DNA of 6,565 bases from Deltaproteobacteria bacterium (GTDB lineage Bacteria > Desulfobacterota > Syntrophia > Syntrophales > Smithellaceae): the NCBI GenBank assembly GCA_019136325.1, contig JAGVUJ010000284.1, forward strand, positions 1 to 6,565. Reading direction: 5' to 3'. Position 1 is the first letter of the stretch; the number at the start of each line of letters is the position of its first letter. Position numbers and translations under genes: made by a program. Below, piece by piece: positions 1 through 5,144 of this stretch. The notes under the pieces are model-generated. The model worked only from the letters and a program-made list of their open reading frames with translations. It made no database searches and was not told the DNA's origin.

Positions 1-482
1 GAGCAGAATGCCCAGAACGGTTTTGGCGTCGATGATTTCACCGTTTTGAATCAGTGTGTGCGCCCGGGAAAAACTGACGGGAATCGTCTCGATGAATTCA
101 TCTTCATCGGGGGTAAGCGGTGCGTGAATTAAATTTTTGGCCAGAAAAAAGTACATGTATTCGTTGCAGTAGCCGGGCAGCAGATACCCTTCGAAAAGTT
201 TGACTAAATGCTTGCATTGAAATCCGGTTTCTTCGGCGAGTTCCCGCTGTGCGCAGATATCGGGAGTTTCTTCCGTGCCGTCCAGTGAGCCGGCGGGAAT
301 TTCCAGCAGGTTCTGTTTAACGGCGTTGCGGTACTGTTTGATTAACAGCAGCTCATTGTTTTCGTTGACGGCGACAATAGCCACCGTGGGGTGGCCGTTT
401 TTCCGTTCGGGAATGTGACCTCTTCTTCCCGGACGTCGAAAATTTTGCATTGATATACTATCGAAGATTTTTTTGCGGCCAT
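1..482 (-). CDS. Nudix hydrolase, ADP-ribose pyrophosphatase type; 3' end outside window; apparent frameshift near 390-402
   Basis: This hydrolase family cleaves nucleoside diphosphates linked to another group, typically ADP-ribose to AMP and ribose 5-phosphate, in the cytoplasm. Translating the minus strand from 396 to the left edge gives HPTVAIVAVNE, then LLLIKQYRNAV, then EIPAGSLDG and the Nudix box ending RELAEETGF. The box has one extra residue between its glycine and the first glutamate compared with the usual GX5EX7REUXEEXGU. The natural N-terminus (IVYQCKIFDVREEEVTFPNG) is in a different frame, starting at ATG 482, which has a CGGAG ribosome-binding sequence and lies 15 bases after the thioredoxin stop. 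The two halves meet at about 390-402 by a -1 change of frame next to a run of five A. A simple gene caller would start at ATG 450 in the downstream frame (MQNFRRPG...), which does not look like the family. The C-terminus lies beyond the left edge. The family is clear; whether the gene is intact is not. Confidence 0.8.
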
Positions 483-497
483 CAACGCTCCGGATGA

Positions 498-1055
498 TCA
501 GTTGGTTTTGATTATGGACAGGAGATGCTGTTCAATTTCTTCCTTGGGCAGGGCGCCGGTCACGCGATGCACCATTTTGCCTTCCTTAAAAAAGAGCATG
601 GTCGGAATGCTGCGAATTCCGTATTGTGAAGCCGTAATAGGATTTTCATCCACGTTGAGCTTGACGACCTTGACGCCGTTGGCGTAATCGGAGGCCAGTT
701 CGTCAATGATCGGCGATAATGTCCGGCAGGGGCCGCACCAGGGCGCCCAGCAGTCCACCAGCACGGAGGATTCGGAAGTGAGCACTTCGCGGGTAAACGT
801 CTGGTCTGTCACGTCGAACGGTAAAACTTTTTGCTGGGGAATGATCAGCGGTTCACGGCATTTACCGCATAACGGTTTTTGATCCATACGGTTTTCCGGC
901 ATTCTGTTTTTGGTGCCGCATTTGAGGCAGCGAATAATTAATTCTTCCAGCGACGCGCCGCATTTGCCGCAGAGCGACCGCCCCTGTAGTTTTTGTTTCG
1001 GTATTCTATTTTTTGTTCCGCAGTTCAGACAGCGGATAATGACGTTTTCTGGCAT
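498..1055 (-). CDS. trxC: Thioredoxin 2-type protein with two tandem zinc ribbons
   Basis: A 185-residue cytoplasmic thiol-disulfide reductase. The C-terminal part (about residues 78-185) is a full thioredoxin fold with the active site WCGPC at 106-110, preceded by VDCWAP, and the cis-proline in SIPT (Pro151). Thioredoxin 2 proteins normally carry one N-terminal four-cysteine zinc ribbon. This one has two: Cys9/Cys12/Cys29/Cys32 and Cys43/Cys46/Cys63/Cys66. Their sequences are near copies (IIRCLNCGTKNR and IIRCLKCGTKNR, both ending LCGKC), offset by 34 residues (102 bases), so a tandem duplication is likely. The ATG at 1055 is chosen because an AAGG sequence precedes it by about nine bases and the first ribbon starts right after it. 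The gene follows ybaK by 50 bases, a gap that contains an AT-rich imperfect hairpin (CTTTTT/AAAAAG), and precedes the Nudix gene by 15 bases, so co-transcription is likely. In known family members the ribbon tunes redox behaviour and zinc-linked oxidative-stress response. Confidence 0.93.
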   Translation of the reverse strand: MPENVIIRCLNCGTKNRIPKQKLQGRSLCGKCGASLEELIIRCLKCGTKNRMPENRMDQKPLCGKCREPLIIPQQKVLPFDVTDQTFTREVLTSESSVLVDCWAPWCGPCRTLSPIIDELASDYANGVKVVKLNVDENPITASQYGIRSIPTMLFFKEGKMVHRVTGALPKEEIEQHLLSIIKTN

Positions 1056-1105
1056 CGCGCTTTACCTTGGGGAACATTATCTCTTTTTTACCGGAAAAAG
1101 GCAAA

Positions 1106-1591
1106 TCATATGGCAACGCTGACTCTAACCGGTTTCAGGAGGCGAATCAGTTCGGCCGCCGGCATCCTGGCCAGCAGGCCACGGCTGCCAGCGTTGATAA
1201 AAATATCCGGCAAATCGGCAATGGTCTGTTCTATATAGACCGGCATCGTTTTTCGGGTCCCGAAAGGAGACGTACCTCCGACTTTGTAAGCCGTGTGTTT
1301 TTCCGCCACGGCCGGGTTGCACGGGGATACCGATTTCACGCCAAGCGCGCGGGCGAGTGATTTCGTGGAAACCTCTTTGTCGCCGTGCATCAGCATGATC
1401 AGGGGCTTGCCTGTTTCGTCCTCCATGATCAGCGTTTTAATGACGCTATGTTCGTCCACCATCAGTTTCCCGGCCGCTGTTTTTGTGCCTCCTCTTTCCT
1501 CATAAGGATAAGTATGTAAAGTAAACTGAGCTTTTTGCGCCTTCAGGGCTAAAACAGCGGGTGTTGTCGGAATCTTTTCTTTACTCATCAT
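1106..1591 (-). CDS. ybaK: YbaK/EbsC-family Cys-tRNA(Pro) deacylase
   Basis: A 161-residue protein of the YbaK editing-domain family. Members hydrolyse Cys-tRNA(Pro) mischarged by prolyl-tRNA synthetase, a trans-editing activity in the cytoplasm. Visible hallmarks are TPAVLALK near the N-terminus, VIKTLI at 50-55 with the conserved lysine (Lys52, matching the key lysine of the E. coli enzyme), the GGTSPFG loop at 105-111, and the NAGSRG turn at 133-138. The length fits a stand-alone YbaK. The gene begins with two consecutive ATG codons (1591 and 1588) and has no Shine-Dalgarno sequence. A -35/-10 pair lies immediately upstream, so the transcript may start at the first or second ATG. It is the first gene of a probable ybaK-thioredoxin-Nudix unit. 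Family membership is secure; substrate choice among YbaK, ProX and related subfamilies is inferred from similarity. Confidence 0.92.
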   Translation of the reverse strand: MMSKEKIPTTPAVLALKAQKAQFTLHTYPYEERGGTKTAAGKLMVDEHSVIKTLIMEDETGKPLIMLMHGDKEVSTKSLARALGVKSVSPCNPAVAEKHTAYKVGGTSPFGTRKTMPVYIEQTIADLPDIFINAGSRGLLARMPAAELIRLLKPVRVSVAI

Positions 1592-1595
1592 GAAT

Positions 1596-1623
1596 ATAAT
1601 AACAACGAAACGTTATAAATCAA
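1596..1623 (-). promoter_or_regulatory. Candidate sigma-70-type promoter of ybaK, overlapping the start region
   Basis: Read on the minus strand, TTGATT (1623-1618) and TATTAT (1601-1596) are separated by 16 bases. The last base of the -10 element is only four bases from the first ATG of ybaK, so the predicted transcription start falls at about 1589, within the ATGATG pair. No other promoter or ribosome-binding site is visible for ybaK. The match is reasonable, but AT-rich DNA gives many such hits. Confidence 0.45.
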
Positions 1624-1639
1624 CAGATAAGAGTGTATT

Positions 1640-1780
1640 TAAGGATGTCATGTCCATTAACGATGAAAGGAGGTGTACGGTAACGGATAGAGCACGTGCA
1701 AGCTGTGCGCAGGAAAGCCATGATCATGGAGAACCTTTCCTCAGAGGTCCATCCGCGAGATGACAGCGTAATGCCTTGAA
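1640..1780. other. Intergenic region with dyad symmetries and an orphan strong ribosome-binding sequence; function unknown
   Basis: No family is recognised in the 200 bases between ybaK and the CapA-like gene, but the middle is structured. AAAGGAGGTG at 1666-1675 is a ten-base perfect complement of the 16S rRNA tail, yet no ATG, GTG or TTG lies at a normal distance after it. It sits inside a tiny reading frame, ATG 1663 to TAA 1683 (MKGGVR). A palindrome GCACGTGC lies at 1692-1699. A 12-base perfect palindrome CCATGATCATGG at 1718-1729 is flanked by GGAAAG (1712-1717) and CTTTCC (1735-1740), giving a ten-pair hairpin with a five-base bulge (1730-1734). Short plus-strand frames exist (ATG 1650 to TGA 1763, 37 aa; GTG 1696 to TGA 1779, 27 aa), but neither resembles a known protein. 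It could be a small RNA, a leader-peptide element or a gene remnant. Confidence 0.35.
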
Positions 1781-1794
1781 ACCATAAAATATTT

Positions 1795-3147
1795 TTAACG
1801 AGAAAGATTCTTGAGATCAAACGGCAATCCGAAAGCCGCCAAATTGGTGACCTTTTCCAGCCGCAGCGTCGGTTTCCCGCCGGCTATCAATGCTCTCTGG
1901 CAGACGGGAGTGATGCGGCAGGCGGCAATATAGGTTTGTTTTTGATTTTTCAATGTTCCGCCGGCCAGGGTAATCTGCAGAAGGAAGCTCAGGATCAAGT
2001 CATCGTCATGAAAGGGACTGACCATATTGCCGAGGGAATAGGTAATAACCACCGTCCGTTCCGGGTCGCGTCGTGTCCGGTAAAACTCAACCGGTTGGAC
2101 AACATGCGGATGGTGAGAGATGATCAGATCGAACCCCGCTTCGGCGAGTTGATGAGCAACGGCCAACTGGCGTTGGGCGGGAAAGAATTCAAATTCAAGA
2201 CCCCAGTGGAGGGACCCGACAATAAAATCACACTGCTGTTCCCGGCAGTAATTGATTTGCCGGATGGGCACAGACAGATCGACCTCCTCCGATAAGGCAT
2301 TCAGTTGCACCCAATTGACATGATATGCCTGCTCCGGATCGATTTTCTTGCCGTTGAGACCGAAGGTTAATCCGATAAAGCCTATTTTGACGCCTTTGAC
2401 GTCAATGATCGCCGCTTTGTGTTGATCCGCTTTTTCACGATTCGTTCCAACGGCGACAATCCCTTCTTTATCCAGAGCGTCGAGCGTGCTGAGCACCCCT
2501 TCCTCGCCGTAGTCCCAGGCATGGTTGCCGGCGGTTGAGAAGACGGTGAATTTCTGATTTTTGTATCCTTTAAGCACCTGAAATTGCCCGGCTGAAATGT
2601 AGGTTGACGGGGTCTCGCTGCGGACGAATAATAAATTGCGCTGCGGCTGAGTGGTCAAGGGAGCTTCCAGATTGGCAAAGGAGATATCCGCAGTAAACAA
2701 TTCGGCGGCGATGCCTTCATAGAGCGAATCCGCCGCATGCGTCAACAGATCATTCTGCATCAGATCGCCCACGGCAGCCAGTTGTATTTGACTCGTTTGC
2801 TCAAAATCGGGCGGCAGCGAGAGCCGGGTTTCCGCCTGCCGGGCGAAAAAGTCCTCAAGAGAAGAGTTTTTTTCGGCCAAACGGATCGGGCGAGCCGATT
2901 TGTAAAGCCAGTGCAACTTATCGATGAGCGTCATGTGCTCGAAGCAACCGTCGGTTTTTCGGGGAAAGCGCCAAATATGAAAAAGATCGACAAATCCTAA
3001 AGCCAGCCGGGTAATAAACCGCAAAGGCCGGGAAACGGACAGTTTTTCCTGAGGATTGGCCATTAACGACGTAAGAGCGTCCGGGTCGTGCCGGACTGCT
3101 TTGGTCTTCTTCGGATTCGATTTGCTTTGGGCCTCGATATGTTCCAT
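1795..3147 (-). CDS. CapA-family (PGA_cap) metallophosphatase-like protein
   Basis: A 450-residue protein of the CapA/PGA_cap family, which has a calcineurin-like metallophosphoesterase fold. The founder takes part in poly-gamma-glutamate capsule synthesis; most homologues have no proven role. The domain spans about residues 120-425. Its motifs appear in order: AAVGDLM (124-130, metal-binding Asp128), NLEAPLT (159-165), AGNHAWDYGEEG (206-217), GSLHWG (311-316), SHHPHVVQPVE (344-354) and YSLGN (370-374). The first 120 residues form a basic, family-atypical extension without a signal peptide or clear membrane helix; the most hydrophobic stretch is about 43-60. No capB, capC or other capsule gene is nearby, so a capsule role is not supported by context. 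The start at ATG 3147 has no Shine-Dalgarno sequence but lies just downstream of a near-consensus promoter. ATG 3063 (residue 29) is an alternative with no better ribosome-binding site. Confidence 0.9.
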   Translation of the reverse strand: MEHIEAQSKSNPKKTKAVRHDPDALTSLMANPQEKLSVSRPLRFITRLALGFVDLFHIWRFPRKTDGCFEHMTLIDKLHWLYKSARPIRLAEKNSSLEDFFARQAETRLSLPPDFEQTSQIQLAAVGDLMQNDLLTHAADSLYEGIAAELFTADISFANLEAPLTTQPQRNLLFVRSETPSTYISAGQFQVLKGYKNQKFTVFSTAGNHAWDYGEEGVLSTLDALDKEGIVAVGTNREKADQHKAAIIDVKGVKIGFIGLTFGLNGKKIDPEQAYHVNWVQLNALSEEVDLSVPIRQINYCREQQCDFIVGSLHWGLEFEFFPAQRQLAVAHQLAEAGFDLIISHHPHVVQPVEFYRTRRDPERTVVITYSLGNMVSPFHDDDLILSFLLQITLAGGTLKNQKQTYIAACRITPVCQRALIAGGKPTLRLEKVTNLAAFGLPFDLKNLSR

Positions 3148-3157
3148 AGTGTCGAGA

Positions 3158-3186
3158 AGTATAGGTACAACAATGATTTATGTCAA
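3158..3186 (-). promoter_or_regulatory. Near-consensus sigma-70 promoter for the CapA-family gene
   Basis: On the minus strand a perfect -35 TTGACA (3186-3181) is followed by a 17-base spacer and the -10 TATACT (3163-3158), which has one mismatch to TATAAT. The expected transcription start is about 3151, four bases before the ATG at 3147, so the mRNA would have almost no leader. This is the strongest promoter match in the window. Confidence 0.75.
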
Positions 3187-3201
3187 CTGAATATCCTCTG
3201 G

Positions 3202-3256
3202 CCAATAACACGATGAGCAACGTTCTCTTGATTTTACCGTTATTTTAAGTTATTGG
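3202..3256. promoter_or_regulatory. Candidate operator: inverted repeat in the divergent upstream region
   Basis: CCAATAAC at 3202-3209 and its exact reverse complement GTTATTGG at 3249-3256 flank a 39-base interval. A further GTTATT occurs at 3239-3244, ten bases (one helical turn) before the right-hand copy. The right arm is about 30 bases before the dehydrogenase start codon, where its promoter should lie. A weak -35-like TTGATT is at 3228-3233, but its 17-base partner TATTGG is a poor -10. The repeats could bind a regulator of the dehydrogenase operon, the CapA-like gene or both. Eight-base repeats in a region this size can also arise by chance. Confidence 0.3.
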
Positions 3257-3274
3257 TGCAAAACATTTTCCGGT

Positions 3275-3279
3275 AGGAG
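3275..3279 (+). promoter_or_regulatory. Ribosome-binding site that fixes the TTG start of the acyl-CoA dehydrogenase
   Basis: AGGAG lies six bases before TTG 3286. The reading frame is closed by a TAG at 3274-3276, so no earlier start is possible. The next in-frame ATG (residue 45, about 3418) would remove most of the first helical domain. Together these make the TTG start convincing. Confidence 0.8.
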
Positions 3280-3285
3280 AGAACC

Positions 3286-4437
3286 TTGCAGCTGAATCCC
3301 TGCGCCAAGCATAAACTGATTCGCGATTCCGTGCGGACGTTTGCGGAGACGGAACTTGCGCCTGTTGCGTCCGCAATAGACCGCGCTGCAACTTTTCCCC
3401 GTGACATCATCGAGAAAATGAGGCCGTTGAATTATTTCGGCCTGCAGGTGCCGCGGGAATTCGGCGGCGCGGCCCTGGATTCCGTCAGCGCCGCTATCGT
3501 TGTGGAAGAAATCTCCCGTGTTTGCGCCGCGATAGGTTTGTGTGTGACGGTGCATAATGGTGTTGCCGTGTATCCCTTTTTACAGTTTGCGAACGCAGAG
3601 CAGAAGCGGCAATACCTGCCCAAACTGGCCGACGGCGAGTTGATCGGCGCATTCAGTCTGACGGAAGCCAACGCCGGGTCCGATTCGGCAAGCGTGGAAA
3701 CGACGGCGGTCAAAAGAAATAATGCGTACGTTTTGAACGGGACGAAAATATTTGTCACCAACGGCGGCGTCTGCGATCTGGCCTTGATTTTTGCGCTGAC
3801 CGGTTCCGAGCCGGGCAAACCGCAGAGCAGTGTTTTTATTGTCGAAAGTCAATATCCCGGATTTTTACGCGGCGAATTGGAAGACCTCTGTGGCATGCGC
3901 GCCAACCCAGTTTCTTCATTATTTCTGGAAGATTGCTGTGTGCCGGAAAAAAATTTGCTGGGTAAAATCGGCGACGGCATGAAAATTGGCTTGGCCACGC
4001 TGGATAACGGCCGCATCGGAGTTGCCGCGCAGGCTCTGGGCATTGCCCAGGGAGCATTTGAAGCGGCGGTAAAATATGCCAAAGAAAGACAACAGTTCAA
4101 AAAACCGATCGCATCGCTGCAGACCATCCAGAATTATATTGCCGATATGGCCACCGAAATCGCCGCTGCGCGTTTGCTTTTGTATCGCGCCTGCGCGCTG
4201 AAAGATGACGGCGCGGCCTTTGGCTGTGAAGCGTCGATGGCGAAGCTGTATTGCAGCACGGTCGCCTCCAGGGTGACGTCTTTGGCGGTGCAGATTCACG
4301 GCGGTTACGGATACAGCAAGGAATACGATGTTGAACGATATTTCCGCGATGCGAAGGTTACGGAAATTTACGAAGGCACCAGTGAAATTCAGCGCATGGT
4401 CATCGCGCGATCCATACTGTCTCAGTTGATATTATAA
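3286..4437 (+). CDS. Acyl-CoA dehydrogenase (short-chain/butyryl-CoA dehydrogenase-like)
   Basis: A 383-residue FAD enzyme of the acyl-CoA dehydrogenase family. It introduces (or in anaerobes may reduce) the alpha-beta double bond of an acyl-CoA and exchanges electrons with EtfAB. The order is the N-terminal helical domain (about 5-120), the central beta domain (about 121-230) with the flavin motif FSLTEANAGSD (123-133) and TKIFVTNGG (153-161), and the C-terminal helical domain with YAKERQQF (264-271) and QIHGGYGY (336-343). The catalytic base is Glu363 in YEGTSEIQ, the position used by short-chain and butyryl enzymes. A normally present proline in LTEPxAGSD is asparagine here. Length is normal. 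Two bases separate its stop from etfB, a clear operon with its electron acceptor. Chain length and physiological direction cannot be read from the sequence. No thiolase, crotonase or CoA ligase is in view. Confidence 0.95.
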   Translation: MQLNPCAKHKLIRDSVRTFAETELAPVASAIDRAATFPRDIIEKMRPLNYFGLQVPREFGGAALDSVSAAIVVEEISRVCAAIGLCVTVHNGVAVYPFLQFANAEQKRQYLPKLADGELIGAFSLTEANAGSDSASVETTAVKRNNAYVLNGTKIFVTNGGVCDLALIFALTGSEPGKPQSSVFIVESQYPGFLRGELEDLCGMRANPVSSLFLEDCCVPEKNLLGKIGDGMKIGLATLDNGRIGVAAQALGIAQGAFEAAVKYAKERQQFKKPIASLQTIQNYIADMATEIAAARLLLYRACALKDDGAAFGCEASMAKLYCSTVASRVTSLAVQIHGGYGYSKEYDVERYFRDAKVTEIYEGTSEIQRMVIARSILSQLIL

Positions 4438-4439
4438 AC

Positions 4440-5144
4440 ATGCTAAATTTAGTCGTTTGTTTAAAACAGGTCCCCATGGTGACCGAACTGCCATGGGATG
4501 AAAAGACGGGAACGTTGCGGCGCGACCTTGCCGCCGGAATGATGAATCCGGCCTGCAAGCACGCACTGGAAGCGGCTCTGCAAATGAAGGAACATCATCC
4601 CGCCAATATCACCGTGATCACGATGGGACCGCCGGCCGCCGAGGAAGTGCTTCGGGAAGCGCTGGCATTGGGCGCCGATAAAGCCGTGCTGGTTTGTGAC
4701 AGGCTTTTGGCCGGATCGGATACGTTTGCCACGTCCCTTATTTTGAAAGAGGCGATCAAAAAAAAATGTCCGAAATTTGATTTGATCCTTTGCGGAGCGT
4801 ACACGGCCGACAGTGAAACGGCCCAGGTCGGACCGCAACTGGCCGAGGAACTTGATTTGCCCGCGGCGGCGTATGTGGAAAAACTGGAAATTTCCGGAAA
4901 AACATTACGCGTCCGGCGTCTGGTGGATAATTTCCGCGAAACACTGGAAATGGAATTTCCGGCGCTGGTGACCCTGGGCTTGACGGCTGCATCCATTGAA
5001 AAAAAAGGCTCCCGCACCAAAGTCCGCAAGGTGTTTCTGAGGAAGACGCAGAAAGGGAACGTGCTTCTGCAGGGAGCGGCGTCTGCGGTGGTGACGGAGT
5101 TTTTGGACAAGTATCAAAGAAAAATCGGCACACCCTGCAATTGA
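4440..5144 (+). CDS. etfB: Electron transfer flavoprotein subunit beta
   Basis: A 234-residue EtfB/FixA-family protein that forms a heterodimer with EtfA. The beta subunit holds AMP or, in bifurcating forms, a second FAD. Visible landmarks are the N-terminal strand LVVCLKQVP (4-12), MNPACKHALEAAL (35-47), VITMGPPAAEE (59-69), LREALALGADKAVL (71-84), AGSDTFAT (91-98) and TADSETAQVGPQLAEEL (122-138). The C-terminus has GSRTKVRKVF (190-199), resembling the GSPTKV-type tail of EtfB proteins rather than the PRYPSL tail of mitochondrial-type ones. This confirms the frame to the end. The start codon follows the dehydrogenase stop by two bases with no ribosome-binding site, so translation is probably coupled. 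Two long A runs lie inside (nine at 4758-4766, eight at 4999-5006); the second is a textbook slippery heptamer. The last 60 bases also encode EtfA-like residues in another frame. Confidence 0.94.
   Translation: MLNLVVCLKQVPMVTELPWDEKTGTLRRDLAAGMMNPACKHALEAALQMKEHHPANITVITMGPPAAEEVLREALALGADKAVLVCDRLLAGSDTFATSLILKEAIKKKCPKFDLILCGAYTADSETAQVGPQLAEELDLPAAAYVEKLEISGKTLRVRRLVDNFRETLEMEFPALVTLGLTAASIEKKGSRTKVRKVFLRKTQKGNVLLQGAASAVVTEFLDKYQRKIGTPCN

Noticed and set aside
1056..1105. AT-rich inverted repeat (CTTTTT/AAAAAG) between ybaK and the thioredoxin gene as a terminator
   Set aside because: The stem is almost pure A-T, no T tract follows on the minus strand, and the genes are likely co-transcribed.
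1661..1690. Minus-strand CACCTCCTTT resembling the 3' end of 16S rRNA, as an rRNA fragment
   Set aside because: Only about ten bases match and nothing upstream resembles 16S rRNA. It is the complement of the plus-strand AGGAGGT sequence.
1650..1763. Plus-strand frame of 37 codons (ATG 1650) and a 27-codon GTG frame (1696-1779)
   Set aside because: The strong Shine-Dalgarno at 1666-1675 lies downstream of the first start and about 20 bases before the second, so neither is properly served. No recognisable protein; kept only as part of the gap description.
1620..1820. A 66-codon minus-strand reading frame overlapping the end of the CapA-family gene
   Set aside because: It overlaps the CapA-family coding end by 26 bases, has no ribosome-binding site and its translation resembles no known family. 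The underlying DNA is better treated as a structured gap.
3228..3256. TTGATT-17-TATTGG as the acyl-CoA dehydrogenase promoter
   Set aside because: The -10 matches the consensus at only three of six positions, so it was not listed as a promoter of its own.
4758..4766. Run of nine A in etfB as a second frameshift site
   Set aside because: The EtfB frame continues correctly on both sides, and slipping -1 soon reaches a stop. It is explained by three consecutive lysine codons.
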